A stretch of DNA of 55,983 nucleotides from Lewinella cohaerens DSM 23179 (GTDB lineage Bacteria > Bacteroidota > Bacteroidia > Chitinophagales > Saprospiraceae): NCBI RefSeq assembly GCF_000379805.1, contig NZ_KB903609.1, forward strand, positions 175,259 to 231,241, in the 5' to 3' direction. Made by a program: the position numbers and the translations under genes. Of this stretch, positions 23,879-33,425 are shown in pieces (positions within the stretch are counted from its first letter, which is position 1; the number at the start of each line of letters is the position of its first letter). The notes under the pieces are model-generated. The model was not told the origin of the DNA, searched no databases, and saw only the letters and a list, made by a program, of their open reading frames with translations.

Positions 23879-25075
23879 CTATTCCTTGCGCCCAGTAAAT
23901 GATCCGAGAATTTCAAAGGTTTGGTCTTCATACCCAGGGGGAATCCTCCCTATTTCTGAGGAATTTTGTGGGCCTGTCGGATCACAAAACACATAAACCT
24001 GACCATTGTAAGTAACAGCATCCCCGATTAATCCGGGCGCCGCTACAGCAATACTCAAATGATCTTCATAAGCTATGACGATCATTGGCAGTTCAAGTAA
24101 CGTTTTTACCAAGGCATAAAACAATGCAGACCGATCTTCGCAGTCAGAAAATGGATAAAAAAACAACTCATCAGCGACCATTGGTTTATTCGTTCCAAAA
24201 ACAATTTTGTCATCCTTATAAACAAAGGCAGAGCGTGTAAATGCTACCAAATACTCTAGGCTCTCCCGCTGGGTCTTTCCTTTAAGAAGTTGTCTCAACT
24301 GCGGAATCAGTGTAGCTTGCAATGCTTCGGATAGCGGAGCTTCCATATACCAGTGCTCATCAACTAGCGGGTAATTTTTCAGAAGTCCAGCTAGCCCTGG
24401 ATTATATCGGAAGTTGATCTCCTGGCTATGTCCACGATATTGAAAAACAGCACTTCTTGCCTCGCTACTGTTTAAAACGGCAGGCCACCTTTTCATTAAA
24501 AAAGAAAATACCCGGCCACGAGATTGAGGTGCCTGGTCCAACAGGTACATCGACCGCCCCATATTTGTGGCACGAACACCGCTCGAAATGTTTGCATATT
24601 GACGATTTCCATCCTGAATCAAAGGAATTTCATACAATACATCCGTCGTATATACATTTACTTGTAGCAGCTTATCACGGTAAGTTAACCGAACATCGTA
24701 CCCACTTTTGGCCAAAAGGAAATAAGTCGCATACTCAACGATTGGGTCACCAGCCTGCTTTTTATAAATCGCTTGGAGCCCCTGCCTAATCAACTGAGAA
24801 AACAGCCAGTCATTCAATTGAAGAAGAGAAGCTTTTTCCTGCAAATCAGTAAGTAGCGACTGATAGGGGCGTCGTTCAAACTCCTGATACAGCGACCTCA
24901 ACGCCATCTCTTCGATTCTAAGCTGGTAAGGGTAAACGAAATTATCAGGGACATAAAGTTCCAACTTCTGATCGTAGAAATCAAAAGCAACCAGCTCTGT
25001 CGCTGAAAGAGGGGCACTCATGCCTACTAGTAGTAAACCTAGTAAAAGATTCCGCAACGGAAAGGTGTAAAACAT
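23879..25075 (-). CDS. Exported transglutaminase-like cysteine protein
   Basis: This 398-residue protein has a signal peptide (MFYTFPLRNLLLGLLLVGMSAPLSATE) and a C-terminal transglutaminase-like core. The presumed triad is the Cys in FSDCEDRSALFYALV, the His in AYEDHLSIAV and the Asp in VFCDPTGP. The N-terminal 240 residues have no recognised domain. Such exported proteins may cleave or crosslink peptides in the envelope. A longer frame starts at 25132, but the signal peptide fits the ATG at 25075. A 13-bp-arm hairpin ends 1 bp before this ATG, so translation or transcription may be regulated there. queA lies just upstream on the same strand. Confidence 0.8.
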   Translation of the reverse strand: MFYTFPLRNLLLGLLLVGMSAPLSATELVAFDFYDQKLELYVPDNFVYPYQLRIEEMALRSLYQEFERRPYQSLLTDLQEKASLLQLNDWLFSQLIRQGLQAIYKKQAGDPIVEYATYFLLAKSGYDVRLTYRDKLLQVNVYTTDVLYEIPLIQDGNRQYANISSGVRATNMGRSMYLLDQAPQSRGRVFSFLMKRWPAVLNSSEARSAVFQYRGHSQEINFRYNPGLAGLLKNYPLVDEHWYMEAPLSEALQATLIPQLRQLLKGKTQRESLEYLVAFTRSAFVYKDDKIVFGTNKPMVADELFFYPFSDCEDRSALFYALVKTLLELPMIVIAYEDHLSIAVAAPGLIGDAVTYNGQVYVFCDPTGPQNSSEIGRIPPGYEDQTFEILGSFTGRKE

Positions 25076-25076
25076 A

Positions 25077-25109
25077 GAAAGCGTACCTTTTTTATTAAGG
25101 TACGCTTTC
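25077..25109 (-). terminator. Hairpin between queA and the transglutaminase-like gene, touching its ATG
   Basis: GAAAGCGTACCTT (25077-25089) and AAGGTACGCTTTC (25097-25109) form perfect 13-bp arms with a 7-nt loop. On the minus strand it begins 26 bp after the queA stop and ends 1 bp before the ATG at 25075. No T-run follows, so it may be an attenuator, or a structure limiting ribosome access, and not a full terminator. Confidence 0.55.
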
Positions 25110-25135
25110 CAAAGGACTTGTATTGTTCGCATTTG

Positions 25136-26203
25136 CTATAAAATCAACATAGCATCACCGTAAGAAAAGAAACGGTACTTTTCCTTAACGGCTTCTTGAT
25201 AAGCATGTTTAATCAAATCAGAACCTCCAAACGCACTCACCATTATCAGTAAGCTTGATTTTGGCAAATGGAAGTTAGAGATCATTGCATTGGCGATCTT
25301 GAAATCAAAAGGAGGGTAGATAAATTTATTTGTCCACCCTTCAGAAGCTTTCAGCATCAGCTCTGCGGAAACAGAACTTTCAATAGCTCTCATTGAAGTT
25401 GTACCTACTGCACAAACCTTCCGGTTACCCGCTGCTTTAGCTTTATTGACCTGTTCAACCGCTTCTTCAAGGATTTGGTAATATTCCGCATCCATTTTAT
25501 GCTTGGACAAATCTTCAACATCGATACTGCGAAAAGTGCCTAGCCCAATATGGAGGGTAAGCTCAGCAAAATCAACACCTTTGATCTCAAAGCGCTTCAT
25601 CAACTCTCGGCTAAAGTGTAGCCCAGCCGTTGGAGCAGCAACAGCTCCTATATTTTTAGCGAATACTGTTTGAAAACGTTCTTTATCACTTTCTTCAGCT
25701 TCCCTGTCCATCATCTTAGGTAAAGGCGTAGTGCCAAGATAACTGAGTTCTTCACGGAACTCATCATCAGGGCCATCGTAAAGAAAACGAATGGTGCGGC
25801 CACGAGAAGTCGTATTATCCACAACCTCGGCGACTAAACGATCATTATCATGTTCATCACTGAAGTAAAGTTTATTACCTACTCTGATCTTCCGTGCAGG
25901 ATCAACAAGTACATCCCAAAGGCGTGCTTCCGTGTTCAATTCCCGCAGCAAAAAGACTTCAATACGGGCACCCGTTTTCTCCTTACGGCCATACATACGG
26001 GCAGGGAAAACTTTGGTATTATTGAAAATGAGTACATCTTCTTCGTCAAAGTATTCAAGAACATCCTTAAAGACACGGTGCTCGATTTCACCGGTTTCAC
26101 GGTGTACAACCATCAATCGGGAGTCATGCCGTTCTTTGGTCGGATACTTAGCAATCAGTGATTCAGGAAGCTCATAGTTAAACTGAGAAAGTTTGGTCCT
26201 CAT
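25136..26203 (-). CDS. queA: S-adenosylmethionine:tRNA ribosyltransferase-isomerase
   Basis: The 355-residue enzyme transfers the ribosyl part of SAM to preQ1 in tRNA to make epoxyqueuosine, the penultimate step of queuosine synthesis. Family blocks are clear: [72 protein letters not shown] and [12 protein letters not shown]. Length is as expected. A candidate promoter with a well-placed TTG and TATTTTTG lies about 105 bp upstream. No other queuosine gene is in the window. Confidence 0.95.
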   Translation of the reverse strand: MRTKLSQFNYELPESLIAKYPTKERHDSRLMVVHRETGEIEHRVFKDVLEYFDEEDVLIFNNTKVFPARMYGRKEKTGARIEVFLLRELNTEARLWDVLVDPARKIRVGNKLYFSDEHDNDRLVAEVVDNTTSRGRTIRFLYDGPDDEFREELSYLGTTPLPKMMDREAEESDKERFQTVFAKNIGAVAAPTAGLHFSRELMKRFEIKGVDFAELTLHIGLGTFRSIDVEDLSKHKMDAEYYQILEEAVEQVNKAKAAGNRKVCAVGTTSMRAIESSVSAELMLKASEGWTNKFIYPPFDFKIANAMISNFHLPKSSLLIMVSAFGGSDLIKHAYQEAVKEKYRFFSYGDAMLIL

Positions 26204-26598
26204 TTACATTTTTTTCAGATGCTAGTTCAAAGTTTACCTTATAGCTAAAGAGCTTCATCAGAGATAATTCAGGTAAACGCTAAACGTGCTCACTACTTAA
26301 ATAAGAGCGCAAAAATAGCAATTTATTTATCCAAAAGACAAGCTTAGAGTGCCTAAATTATAAATATACCAACAACAAAGCTATTTGCCTTCTGTAAACA
26401 CCATATCAATATGCATTGATTATTCCTTTTACAGGCAAAACAAACCTGTATCTAGTTCAAACCCAAGGCCAATAACCGATAATCATCAACGATTGAACGT
26501 GAAATAAGCAGGGTTGGCAGATTTTTCCTTTTTCTTCATCTATAAAACACGGCTGATTCAGTCACGTTCATTAGCTTCGTGAACTCAACACCCGTACC
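26204..26598. other. Divergent intergenic region between queA and the MacB-like permease gene
   Basis: This 395-bp AT-rich region contains the queA promoter (26310-26341) near the left side. On the permease side, TAGCTTCG near 26570 is a weak -7 candidate flanked by TCACG and CGTGA. I see no gene or repeat here. Confidence 0.5.
26310..26341 (-). promoter_or_regulatory. Candidate promoter of queA
   Basis: Read on the minus strand, TTG (26341-26339) is followed after 21 bp by TATTTTTG (26317-26310), an exact -7 box. The start site would be near 26303, leaving a leader of about 100 nt before queA. Confidence 0.5.
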
Positions 26599-27846
26599 AT
26601 GAGAATATTTTTTAAAATCTTCACGGAAAGTATCCGGCAAGCTAGCCAACAACTAAGTGGTAATAAGCTCAGAAGTTTCCTGTCCTTACTCGGCATTTCC
26701 ATAGGTATTTTCTGTATCATCGGTGTGCTTTCTGCCGTTGACTCGCTAGAGGACAACATCCGGGGCAGCATGGAAAAACTAGGGAACGATGTACTCTATG
26801 TACAAAAATGGCCATGGGGAGATAACAGTAGCAATTGGTGGGACCTTATGAAACGCCCTACCCCACGCTATGAAGAATATGAAGTAATCAATGACAAAGC
26901 ACGCTCTGCACAAATGAGCACTTTTTTTCTCGGTGCCGGTTCCCGAACACTTAAGTGGAAAAACAATAGTGTTGAGCGTTCTTTCCTATGTGGGGTCACC
27001 CCAGAATTTGTATCGGTATTCGGAATGGGTTTTCACAGAGGCCGCTTTTTTTCAGCCTCAGAGTCTTTTTACGCCAGCAACAAGGTCGTCCTCGGTTTTA
27101 CTGTGGCCGAAGAGCTTTTTGGGTCGGTTGAGCCCGTCGGTAAATCCATCAAACTTCAAGGAGGTACTTACGAAGTCATTGGTGTTTTAGAAAGCTCAGG
27201 AGATGAGTTAATCAATCCTCTGGATTTTGATGAAGCAGTAATCGTTACTTACAATAAAGTAAGCCGCTTGGTCAATGTAAAAGGAAAAAACACAGATTCA
27301 TTCATTGCCGTAAAAGCACGCCCAGGCGTTAGTCTCGAAAAACTGAAAGGCGAACTAAGGATACTCGTCCGATCACAGCGCAGACTGAACCCAAGAGAAG
27401 AGGACACTTTTGCGTTCAATGAATTGACCGTCGTTTCAGAACAGTTTGATTCATTTTTTGGAGTCCTCAACCTACTAGGCGGTGTAATTGGGTTCTTTTC
27501 TATCCTCGTTGGTGGCGTATCAGTTGCCAACATCATGTTTGTTTCTGTCAAAGAACGAACCAGTCAAATCGGCGTAAAGAAAGCTCTTGGAGCCAAACGT
27601 CACATCATTCTATCTGAATTTTTGATCGAAGCGATCATCCTCTGTCTCTTAGGGGGCGCGATGGGGCTTGGCCTAGTGTTTCTCATTACTAAAATACTCA
27701 CAGCAGCACTGGATTTCCCAATCTATATCGACCTGGGTAATGTTTTGCTAGGCGCTGGCATGTCGATCATTATCGGCGTAGTAGCTGGTTTTATCCCAGC
27801 AGTACAAGCCAGTAAGCTTGATCCGGTGGAGGCTATGCGGCAGTAG
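26599..27846 (+). CDS. MacB/FtsX-type ABC transporter permease
   Basis: The 415-residue protein has the MacB-like architecture: a cytoplasmic N-terminus, first helix (about 25-46, LLGISIGIFCIIGVLSAV), a periplasmic MacB_PCD domain (about 50-280), and three C-terminal helices (about 288-316, 338-364 and 377-400) with the FtsX-type KERTSQIGVKKALGAKR loop. It would export a substrate or transmit a mechanical signal with a separate ATPase, which is not encoded here. The histidine-kinase gene converges on it 12 bp later, so its transcript ends close to that gene. Confidence 0.9.
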   Translation: MRIFFKIFTESIRQASQQLSGNKLRSFLSLLGISIGIFCIIGVLSAVDSLEDNIRGSMEKLGNDVLYVQKWPWGDNSSNWWDLMKRPTPRYEEYEVINDKARSAQMSTFFLGAGSRTLKWKNNSVERSFLCGVTPEFVSVFGMGFHRGRFFSASESFYASNKVVLGFTVAEELFGSVEPVGKSIKLQGGTYEVIGVLESSGDELINPLDFDEAVIVTYNKVSRLVNVKGKNTDSFIAVKARPGVSLEKLKGELRILVRSQRRLNPREEDTFAFNELTVVSEQFDSFFGVLNLLGGVIGFFSILVGGVSVANIMFVSVKERTSQIGVKKALGAKRHIILSEFLIEAIILCLLGGAMGLGLVFLITKILTAALDFPIYIDLGNVLLGAGMSIIIGVVAGFIPAVQASKLDPVEAMRQ

Positions 27847-27858
27847 GTAGAATGAAGA

Positions 27859-30807
27859 TTACTCTTCTTCTTTTCGATACTCCCGAGGAGACTTACCTGA
27901 ATATTGATGAAAAGTACGTGAAAAGTAGTTGGGATCGGTGAATCCGGTTTGATAGGCAATTTCTGCGATTGGCAACATCGATTCTTTAAGTAAAACCTGT
28001 GCTTTTGAGATGCGAAGATCTCGAATATATTGAGTGGGGGTCTGTCCCGTCAGGGCTTTTAGTTTACGATAAAATTGAGAAGAACTCAACAACATGGCTT
28101 CTGCCAGTGTATTTGCAGATAGTGTCTCATCACTAAGTCGTTCAATTACTTTAGTCTTCAATTCTTTGAGAAAAATTAATTCTCGACTATTCAATCCATC
28201 CGTTGTCTCCGCTTGAGCTAGCGCATCCGATTGACTTACCAATCTATAATGCTCTTGTAATTTCTGCTTTAGTCCATGTAAATTTTTCAATCGCAACAGC
28301 AATTCTTCCCGATTGAAGGGTTTAACCAAATAGGCATCTGCACCATAAGTCAAACCTACAAGTTTGTCCTTTTCACTGGCACGGGCGGTCAGCAAAACAA
28401 TAGGAATATGAGAAGTCCTGTAGTCAGACTTTATAGCTTCGCAGAGTCCATAGCCATCCAATTCAGGCATCATGACATCGCTGATAATCAGATCAGGTAA
28501 ATGCTTAATCGCTTCTGTTACGCCAACACGTCCATTATTTGCAACCCGAATTTGATAATTTGACCTTAGAATTTTTTCTAAGTAAGTAACTACATCGTTA
28601 TTGTCTTCAACAATCAACAACAATGGCAGGTCACTATCTGTAACCGCCTCTTTTAAAGGTTGCATGCCAGCAGAAACAGGCTCGTTTACATAGGCTTGCT
28701 TTTCTAATGCTCCTCTCTGCGCTACAGAAGACTCCTCTGAAAATGGCAGCAATATGGAGAAACAACTGCCTTCCCCTACCCTACTACTCACATTAATAGT
28801 ACCTGACATAAGGGTAACTAATTGCTGCGTCAAGGCCAACCCAATCCCTGTGCCCAGCATTGAGACATCCCGATTACCAGCCTGATAAAAAGGGTCAAAC
28901 AAGCTTTTCAAGTCTTTCTCTGGAATCCCCATTCCTGCATCAACAACCTCTATAGACAAAAAGGGCTGATCATCATTTTTCGTAACCTCTACCACAAGGG
29001 TTACTTCGCCTCCTTCGTCGCTAAATTTAATGGCATTAGACAAAAGGTTATAGATTACCTGCTGTAGCTTCAACTCATCAAAAGGGATAATTAATTGAGA
29101 AACACTCGCTTTAAAGGATAGCTTTATGTTCCGCTCCTTAGCGAGGGAATAAAAAGACTCCATGAGGTAGCCCAAGTAGGCTATAATGTCGTCTTTTATC
29201 AATTGCAGTTCTACCGCACCAGCCTCCAATTTTGCAAGTTCCAGCAACTGATTAACCTGCCGAAGCAAATGGCTACTATTACGATCAATAAGGCTGACGC
29301 TACTTTCCCAGTCCTCTTGTTGAGTATCCGGAAACGGTGTCGTGCTTAACAAGTTTTTCAAGTGATCTGCTATTCCAAGAATAACCGTCAGTGGTGTTCG
29401 CAGCTCGTGAGTAATGTTCGTGAAAAACCATTCTTTAGCGGCATGTAACTCTGCCAATCGCACCGTTTCTCTCTCCTGCTGCTCTCGTAGAATTGTCGCT
29501 TTTTCGAGCGCAAATTGGGCCTCTTGCTTTTGCTGTACCGCTTGCTTTTGCCGATAAACCAAGCCTAATGAAAAAATAACGACTTCGATAATCGTCCCGA
29601 TCTTATAAGCGAGGGTAGAAAATTCAATTGTCCTCATCCGATCAATCAAAGTCAACGTAATCCCAACTCCCATAGCAATTACCCCAGCAATGATGAAATA
29701 CCGTTTAGGGTCATCTGTTTTCATTAAAACCCACAAAAAGAAGCTTAATAAAAACAAGAACGAGATCAGATAGGTTACCCCAACCGCATCAGCGATATCG
29801 TAATTAAAAGTAGTGACCAGCATGACCACTCCATCCAATAGCAAGAATACATAAGCCAGATAGCTAAACCACCTGAAAAACCGATCCCATGCAGGCAATA
29901 ACTTGCTAAGATCAAGAAAAGAGCGCAAGAAAGTCAGGTAGCCAATGACTATAAAATAGACGCTCAGCTTAAACGTATAAATCAGTTGCGGCTGATTGGG
30001 AAAAAGGCTCTCCATTAACCAGTCAGCAAGATCACCACTGTTATATACCGTAAAAACGGATAGCGCTAATAAATAAAGGGAGTAAAATATAAATGCCTCA
30101 TCACGAGCGAGGAAGAAGAGAAATAAATTATATAGCAAGATCAGAAAGATGAAGCCAAAAAACATACCATTAAATAACTTCTTCTGCTTTAGCTGATCAA
30201 AAAACACAGCTGTACTTGTAACTTGTATATCATAAACAGGAGCCATGAGTTTGCGGTCACTACGCAATAATAAATAGACATCGACTTCCTGCTGGGCTGG
30301 GAGGTGCAGCTTTGCAAAATTCCCCTTTAAGCTAGGATAAAAAGTACGTTCAGATACTCGGGTAAAAAAGCCTGTTTTACCCTTTTGAATGATACCATCT
30401 TCGTCTATCGCTAAATAAGAAACATCCGTTAATAGCAAAGGAAATTTAAGAACCCACTCGACTTGCTCGTAAGCATTAGGAAGATCGTTTTTTATTTGAA
30501 GGTGAAACCAATAATTCCTTTCGGCTTCTAAAAAGCCTTCCTCCTGAGGAAGAGGAATAAAATCTGCCATCTCAAGTACTTCGGGAGAATATTCCCCTTC
30601 TAGTAAATCTGGCGCATAATAAAGCTGCGAAGAAGGAATCGTTGTTGATTTACCATCTTTAAGTTCAAGTATCGCGGAATTAGCTTGTAGGGAGGAATAA
30701 AACAGAAAGAGTATCCCTGTCAACAGGAATACACTACGCTTTAACTGTTGCTGCCAGGCTCCTAACACTGGTGGCAACGGGGTTTCTCTATTAAAAACTG
30801 TGTGCAT
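27859..30807 (-). CDS. Hybrid histidine kinase / response regulator with AraC-type output domain
   Basis: This 982-residue protein contains a whole two-component pathway. The order is: an N-terminal anchor segment, a 7TMR-DISMED2-like sensor (about 45-195), seven membrane helices of the 7TMR-DISM type (about 212-420), a coiled coil, HisKA with His467 in THELRTP, HATPase (N-box NLLSNAIKFS, G1 DAGMGIP, G2 GTGIGLAL), a receiver with Asp777 in IISDVMMPELDG and Lys829 in LVKPF, and an AraC helix-turn-helix (about 880-978). Similar hybrids in Bacteroidota sense carbohydrates or carboxylates and bind DNA directly while membrane-bound. Its target genes are unknown; the 432-bp upstream region and the photolyase gene are the nearest candidates. 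Confidence 0.92.
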   Translation of the reverse strand: MHTVFNRETPLPPVLGAWQQQLKRSVFLLTGILFLFYSSLQANSAILELKDGKSTTIPSSQLYYAPDLLEGEYSPEVLEMADFIPLPQEEGFLEAERNYWFHLQIKNDLPNAYEQVEWVLKFPLLLTDVSYLAIDEDGIIQKGKTGFFTRVSERTFYPSLKGNFAKLHLPAQQEVDVYLLLRSDRKLMAPVYDIQVTSTAVFFDQLKQKKLFNGMFFGFIFLILLYNLFLFFLARDEAFIFYSLYLLALSVFTVYNSGDLADWLMESLFPNQPQLIYTFKLSVYFIVIGYLTFLRSFLDLSKLLPAWDRFFRWFSYLAYVFLLLDGVVMLVTTFNYDIADAVGVTYLISFLFLLSFFLWVLMKTDDPKRYFIIAGVIAMGVGITLTLIDRMRTIEFSTLAYKIGTIIEVVIFSLGLVYRQKQAVQQKQEAQFALEKATILREQQERETVRLAELHAAKEWFFTNITHELRTPLTVILGIADHLKNLLSTTPFPDTQQEDWESSVSLIDRNSSHLLRQVNQLLELAKLEAGAVELQLIKDDIIAYLGYLMESFYSLAKERNIKLSFKASVSQLIIPFDELKLQQVIYNLLSNAIKFSDEGGEVTLVVEVTKNDDQPFLSIEVVDAGMGIPEKDLKSLFDPFYQAGNRDVSMLGTGIGLALTQQLVTLMSGTINVSSRVGEGSCFSILLPFSEESSVAQRGALEKQAYVNEPVSAGMQPLKEAVTDSDLPLLLIVEDNNDVVTYLEKILRSNYQIRVANNGRVGVTEAIKHLPDLIISDVMMPELDGYGLCEAIKSDYRTSHIPIVLLTARASEKDKLVGLTYGADAYLVKPFNREELLLRLKNLHGLKQKLQEHYRLVSQSDALAQAETTDGLNSRELIFLKELKTKVIERLSDETLSANTLAEAMLLSSSQFYRKLKALTGQTPTQYIRDLRISKAQVLLKESMLPIAEIAYQTGFTDPNYFSRTFHQYSGKSPREYRKEEE

Positions 30808-31239
30808 TTTCTCTTACCCAGACTTGTGTCTATCGACAAGGTAAGGAAAATAAAGCATGCAGAATTCCCAAAAGAAAGAAGGAAGGCGGTCAGAACGCTA
30901 ATTTTGCAGGTTAACAGTTATATGTTACTCAACTGATGCGTAACATAATGGTGCTTTTAGTGGTCGTGATTGAACAGGTTTTAGGCGCCTGACCGTTCCT
31001 TCTTTAATATTTTTGCTTTTAGAGCTAAAAAAGAGCTTATTCTTCTGCCCAAGTAAAATCTAGAATTTTCGTGATTTCACTTTTGACTAAAAAAACATCT
31101 TATTACGTTAAAGGTCGTATTCCTTAGCCCAAAACATTAGCACTATTCTCTCAAAAAGCTGGACAAAATTGACAATGCTAATGCTTTTGTGAAAACCTGT
31201 TGAAAAAACTACTGTTACACTAGCGCAAATTTCATTCCT
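30808..31239. other. Divergent intergenic region between the hybrid kinase and photolyase genes
   Basis: This 432-bp AT-rich region has no credible ORF. It contains CATTAGCA (31135-31142) and TGCTAATG (31176-31183), 8-bp inverted arms separated by 33 bp, which could be a regulatory site. No exact -33/-7 pair was found on either strand. Confidence 0.5.
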
Positions 31240-32781
31240 ATGCCTAGTACTTTACGTCTTATTCTTGGTGATCAACTAAACACACAACATTCTTGGTTTA
31301 AACAGCCTAGCGACGATGTCATCTACCTTTTATGTGAATCCAGGTCGGAAACCGACTATGTAAAACACCACATTCAAAAAATAACCGGATTCTTTCTGGC
31401 AATGCGGGCATTTGCTAGCTCCCTAAAAGAACAAGGGCACCGAGTACACTACTTAAAACTTGATGATCCTGAAAATGCAAAGTCCATTACAGCCAATATA
31501 GAAAAGGTGCTTGCGGATGGTAATTTCACTACTTTTTCCTACCAGGCTCCTGATGAATACCGGCTCGACGAAGCACTAAAAAATTGCTGCGCAACCTTGG
31601 ACATTAATTGTGAATGTGTAGATTCCGAACACTTTCTCGTTGAGCGCTCTTTTGTAGAAGAACTCTTCAAAAACAAGAAGACCTATCTGATGGAGACCTT
31701 CTACCGTAAGGTCAGAACCAAGTACCAATTCCTCATGGAGGGAGATGGCGTGACACCCCTTACCGGCCAGTGGAATTACGACAAGAGCAACCGTAACCGA
31801 CTTCCCAAAGACGTTCCCTTACCTGAAGTACCTTCCTTTAGTCGTGATGCTAGCGAAATTGCAGCATTGTTACGAAAGGAAAAAGTAAAGACCATCGGCA
31901 GTATGCAGGCCACGGACTTCGATTGGCCGCTGACAAGAGACGAAGCACTCCACTTACTCGATCATTTCTGCCAGCATCGCCTTGCTCATTTTGGCACCTA
32001 CCAAGACGCCATGACGGATCGACATTATTTGCTTTTTCATTCAAAACTTTCTTTTGTACTAAATACCAAGATACTCTCCCCTTTGGAGGTGTGCGAGACA
32101 GCTATCAGCTATTGGCAGCAACACCAGGAAGAGATAGACATTGCACAAATTGAGGGCTTCTTGCGGCAGATTATTGGCTGGCGCGAATACATGCGTGGCG
32201 TTTACTGGGCACAGATGCCAGCCTACGCAGAGAAGAATTATTTCCAGCACGAGGCTAAACTTCCTGCATGGTATTGGACGGGAGACACAAAAATGAAATG
32301 CCTGAGTCATGCCATTAACCAGTCGCTCGAACAAGCCTATGCTCATCATATTCAACGACTTATGATCACTGGCAATTTTGCCCTCTTATTGGGCGTACAT
32401 CCCGACGAAGTCGATGCCTGGTATCTAGGAATTTATATTGACGCCATCCAGTGGGTAGAAATCACCAATACCCGTGGCATGAGTCAATACGCCGACGGAG
32501 GGCTGCTGGCCACCAAGCCCTACGTAGCCAGTGCTAATTATATGAACAAGATGAGTGATTATTGCAAGGGCTGCGCCTACAATCACAAAGAAAAACTTGG
32601 AGAAAATGCTTGCCCGTTCAATAGTTTATACTGGGATTTCATGGATCGTCATCGTTCTCGGCTAGAGAAGAATCCCCGTATTGGCATGGCTTACCGCACC
32701 TGGGATCGTTACGAAAGTGAACAAAAAGAGGCAATTCTAAAAAAAGCCGACTGGGTAAAGAGAAATATAGAAACTTTATAG
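31240..32781 (+). CDS. Iron-sulfur (6-4) photolyase / bacterial cryptochrome (FeS-BCP family)
   Basis: The 513-residue protein belongs to the photolyase-related family that repairs (6-4) photoproducts with light, using FAD, a ribolumazine-type antenna and a [4Fe-4S] cluster. The N-terminal antenna domain has LRLILGDQLN. The catalytic domain has GQWNYDKSNR, IIGWREYMRGVYW and TNTRGMSQYADGG. Four cluster cysteines are seen at C354, C442, C445 and C458; the spacing 88-3-13 is the same as in Agrobacterium PhrB (C350, C438, C441, C454). The gene is apparently monocistronic. A lumazine for the antenna would come from the riboflavin pathway, whose ribD gene lies at the window edge. Confidence 0.92.
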   Translation: MPSTLRLILGDQLNTQHSWFKQPSDDVIYLLCESRSETDYVKHHIQKITGFFLAMRAFASSLKEQGHRVHYLKLDDPENAKSITANIEKVLADGNFTTFSYQAPDEYRLDEALKNCCATLDINCECVDSEHFLVERSFVEELFKNKKTYLMETFYRKVRTKYQFLMEGDGVTPLTGQWNYDKSNRNRLPKDVPLPEVPSFSRDASEIAALLRKEKVKTIGSMQATDFDWPLTRDEALHLLDHFCQHRLAHFGTYQDAMTDRHYLLFHSKLSFVLNTKILSPLEVCETAISYWQQHQEEIDIAQIEGFLRQIIGWREYMRGVYWAQMPAYAEKNYFQHEAKLPAWYWTGDTKMKCLSHAINQSLEQAYAHHIQRLMITGNFALLLGVHPDEVDAWYLGIYIDAIQWVEITNTRGMSQYADGGLLATKPYVASANYMNKMSDYCKGCAYNHKEKLGENACPFNSLYWDFMDRHRSRLEKNPRIGMAYRTWDRYESEQKEAILKKADWVKRNIETL

Positions 32782-32847
32782 TCTGCTGTTTTTTGACAAC
32801 AAGCTTACCCAACATCTCACAGCTTACTGTACCTTTGTACCACAAGT

Positions 32848-32970
32848 TATTGCGCAAAAAATAAATTGAACCTCTTTCTATGCTTTTTTAAGAGCTAATA
32901 CGCTTGACATAAAGCGCTCCATTAGCTCTTTAAAAAACGTCAGTTCGATTTATTTTTGTGCTGTTTGTAA
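32848..32970 (+). repeat. Palindromic repeat family, full copy B (upstream of ccmE)
   Basis: This 123-bp copy has the most regular hairpin: AAGAGCTAAT (32890-32899) pairs with ATTAGCTCTT (32921-32930), and CGCTT with AAGCG inside. The outer arms are at AAAAAATAAATTGAAC and its partial complement near 32941-32959. The right end carries TATTTTTG (32951-32958), a perfect -7 box, 29 bp upstream of the ccmE ATG. No TTG is seen 18-21 bp before it. Confidence 0.85.
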
Positions 32971-32987
32971 AGTAAAACCCCTTCAAG

Positions 32988-33383
32988 ATGAAAAAGGTAT
33001 ATATCATTGCCGGGATCATGATTGCTGTTGCTGTTTCCTTGTTTGTAATGGCACAGGATGACCTCAGTACTTATGCAACAATTTCTCAGGCCGTGAAAAC
33101 TGGTAGCCGTGTGAAAATTGCCGGGCAATTGGCCAAAGACATGGAGATGATCTACGATCCCGTAGAAGATCCCAATCTTTTTACATTTTATATCCGTGAT
33201 GACGAAGGAGCTACCCAAAAAGTCGTTCTTTTGCAACCTAAACCTCAGGATTTTGAGCTTTCAGAGCAGGTAGTACTTACCGGGCGTATGCAAGAAGATG
33301 CCTTTGTGGCTACCGATGTACTCATGAAGTGCCCTTCGAAATACAAAGACGAAGAGATTTACCTGAAAGAACAGCAAGGTTAA
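32988..33383 (+). CDS. ccmE: Cytochrome c maturation protein CcmE, CxxxY type
   Basis: This 131-residue periplasmic heme chaperone carries heme to the heme lyase. It has an N-terminal membrane anchor (about 3-21) and a beta-barrel OB domain (VKIAGQLAKDMEM, LFTFYIRDDEG, EQVVLTGRM). In the usual CcmE the heme is bound to a histidine in HxxxY; here the site is CPSKY with Cys115 and Tyr119, the C-type variant known from some archaea and sulfate reducers. The CcmF/CcsA gene starts 42 bp downstream, so this is a heme-delivery operon. Its start lies 17 bp after repeat copy B, whose right end carries a -7 box. Confidence 0.9.
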   Translation: MKKVYIIAGIMIAVAVSLFVMAQDDLSTYATISQAVKTGSRVKIAGQLAKDMEMIYDPVEDPNLFTFYIRDDEGATQKVVLLQPKPQDFELSEQVVLTGRMQEDAFVATDVLMKCPSKYKDEEIYLKEQQG

Positions 33384-33425
33384 GAAACACGAACGCATCG
33401 CGCTCACCAGTATTTGCAGGAAATT

